Of a stretch of 52,984 nt of DNA, positions 52,844 to 52,984 are shown piece by piece (position 1 is the stretch's first letter; each line of letters begins with the position of its first letter). The stretch is taken from contig JAVBLQ010000040.1 of NCBI GenBank assembly GCA_031553435.1, positions 1 to 52,984 of the forward strand. The letters are read 5' to 3'. The notes under the pieces are model-generated. The model did no database searches and was not told where the DNA came from. It worked only from the letters and a program-made list of their open reading frames with translations. The translations under genes and the position numbers were made by a program. Origin of the DNA: JAVBLQ01 sp031553435. GTDB lineage: Bacteria; Bacteroidota; Bacteroidia; Bacteroidales; Azobacteroidaceae.

Positions 52844-52984
52844 TCAAAACTTCCACCTTACCAAACAATAAACATCCATTTTATCTTTTCCTTCAATCAA
52901 TTCAAGACCGGAACTGATTTGATCATGGTCAAGATAATGTGTCCAGGCAAATTTCATGTTATAAGTAAGATTTTTTGTCATATC
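52844..52984 (-). CDS. 3' end of a probable outer-membrane barrel protein gene, cut by window edge
   Basis: A frame of 46 codons is open from the window edge to a TGA at 52844-52846. It reads YNMKFAWTHYLDHDQISSGL and ends VYCLVRWKF. The alternating strand pattern and final Phe are those of a barrel C-terminus. The endings of some helix-hairpin-helix envelope proteins of Bacteroidota are similar from memory. The stop is only 2 bases from the convergent glycosyltransferase stop. Confidence 0.5.
   Translation of the reverse strand, partial: DMTKNLTYNMKFAWTHYLDHDQISSGLELIEGKDKMDVYCLVRWKF

Noticed and set aside
1..52984. CRISPR arrays, tRNA or rRNA genes, prophage genes, toxin-antitoxin or restriction systems
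   Set aside because: No evenly spaced direct repeats, no cloverleaf-like sequence with a TTCRA loop and acceptor pairing, and no genes of these classes were recognised.

Overview
The window is AT-rich DNA from a member of the Bacteroidota, most likely order Bacteroidales. The evidence is three SusC/SusD pairs, TonB-linked lipoproteins of the DUF4249 type, a PorZ-like type IX secretion protein, and many promoters of the Bacteroidota form (TTG or TTTG, about 20 bases, then TAnnTTTG). No rRNA, tRNA, CRISPR array, prophage or intact insertion sequence was seen.

Layout. 1-1932 (minus) is the 5' two thirds of an M16 zinc peptidase gene. 1979-8337 (minus) is a four-gene outer-membrane uptake cluster: unknown secreted protein, STN-containing TonB receptor, DUF4249 lipoprotein, and a secreted protein ending in a plug-like domain with no barrel. 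8501-25265 (minus) holds three consecutive SusC/SusD operons. Each has its own promoter, a leader of about 100-115 bases and, at least in outline, its own terminator. Two of them carry an extra lipoprotein. No glycoside hydrolase, peptidase or regulator lies among them. 25489-28212 holds a 43-residue lipoprotein gene, the tRNA methyltransferase gene mnmD, a MITE-like inverted repeat, and a zinc/manganese ABC pair (binding lipoprotein plus ATPase, no permease). 28283-36698 holds mutS, a frameshifted transposase remnant, an S1 sulfatase, a LytS/LytTR two-component pair and mgtE.

37073-43357 holds a small zinc-ribbon protein, a phosphoglycolate-phosphatase-like HAD enzyme, a barrel protein/lipoprotein pair, a PnuC-type transporter overlapping thiamine pyrophosphokinase (a thiamine salvage pair, so the transporter is probably PnuT), and two tandem paralogous helix-turn-helix proteins. 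Palindromic intergenic repeats of one family occur at 37.3 kb and 41.0 kb, with a fragment at 26.5 kb. 43753-52984 holds a YitT-type membrane protein, a phosphoethanolamine-transferase-like sulfatase-fold enzyme with an acyltransferase (envelope glycan or lipid decoration), and, divergently, an operon of rdgB, porZ and two GT-C type membrane glycosyltransferases. The window ends in the 3' end of a probable barrel-protein gene.

The main theme is the envelope: nutrient import through TonB receptors, surface glycolipid modification, and type IX secretion. I did not find a clearly new defence or mobile system. The most unusual items are the barrel-less plug protein cluster, the tandem SusCD operons with matched leaders, the palindromic repeat family, the MITE-like element between mnmD and the zinc-binding lipoprotein gene, and the porZ/glycosyltransferase operon. 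All family names come from reading motifs by eye; no database search was run.
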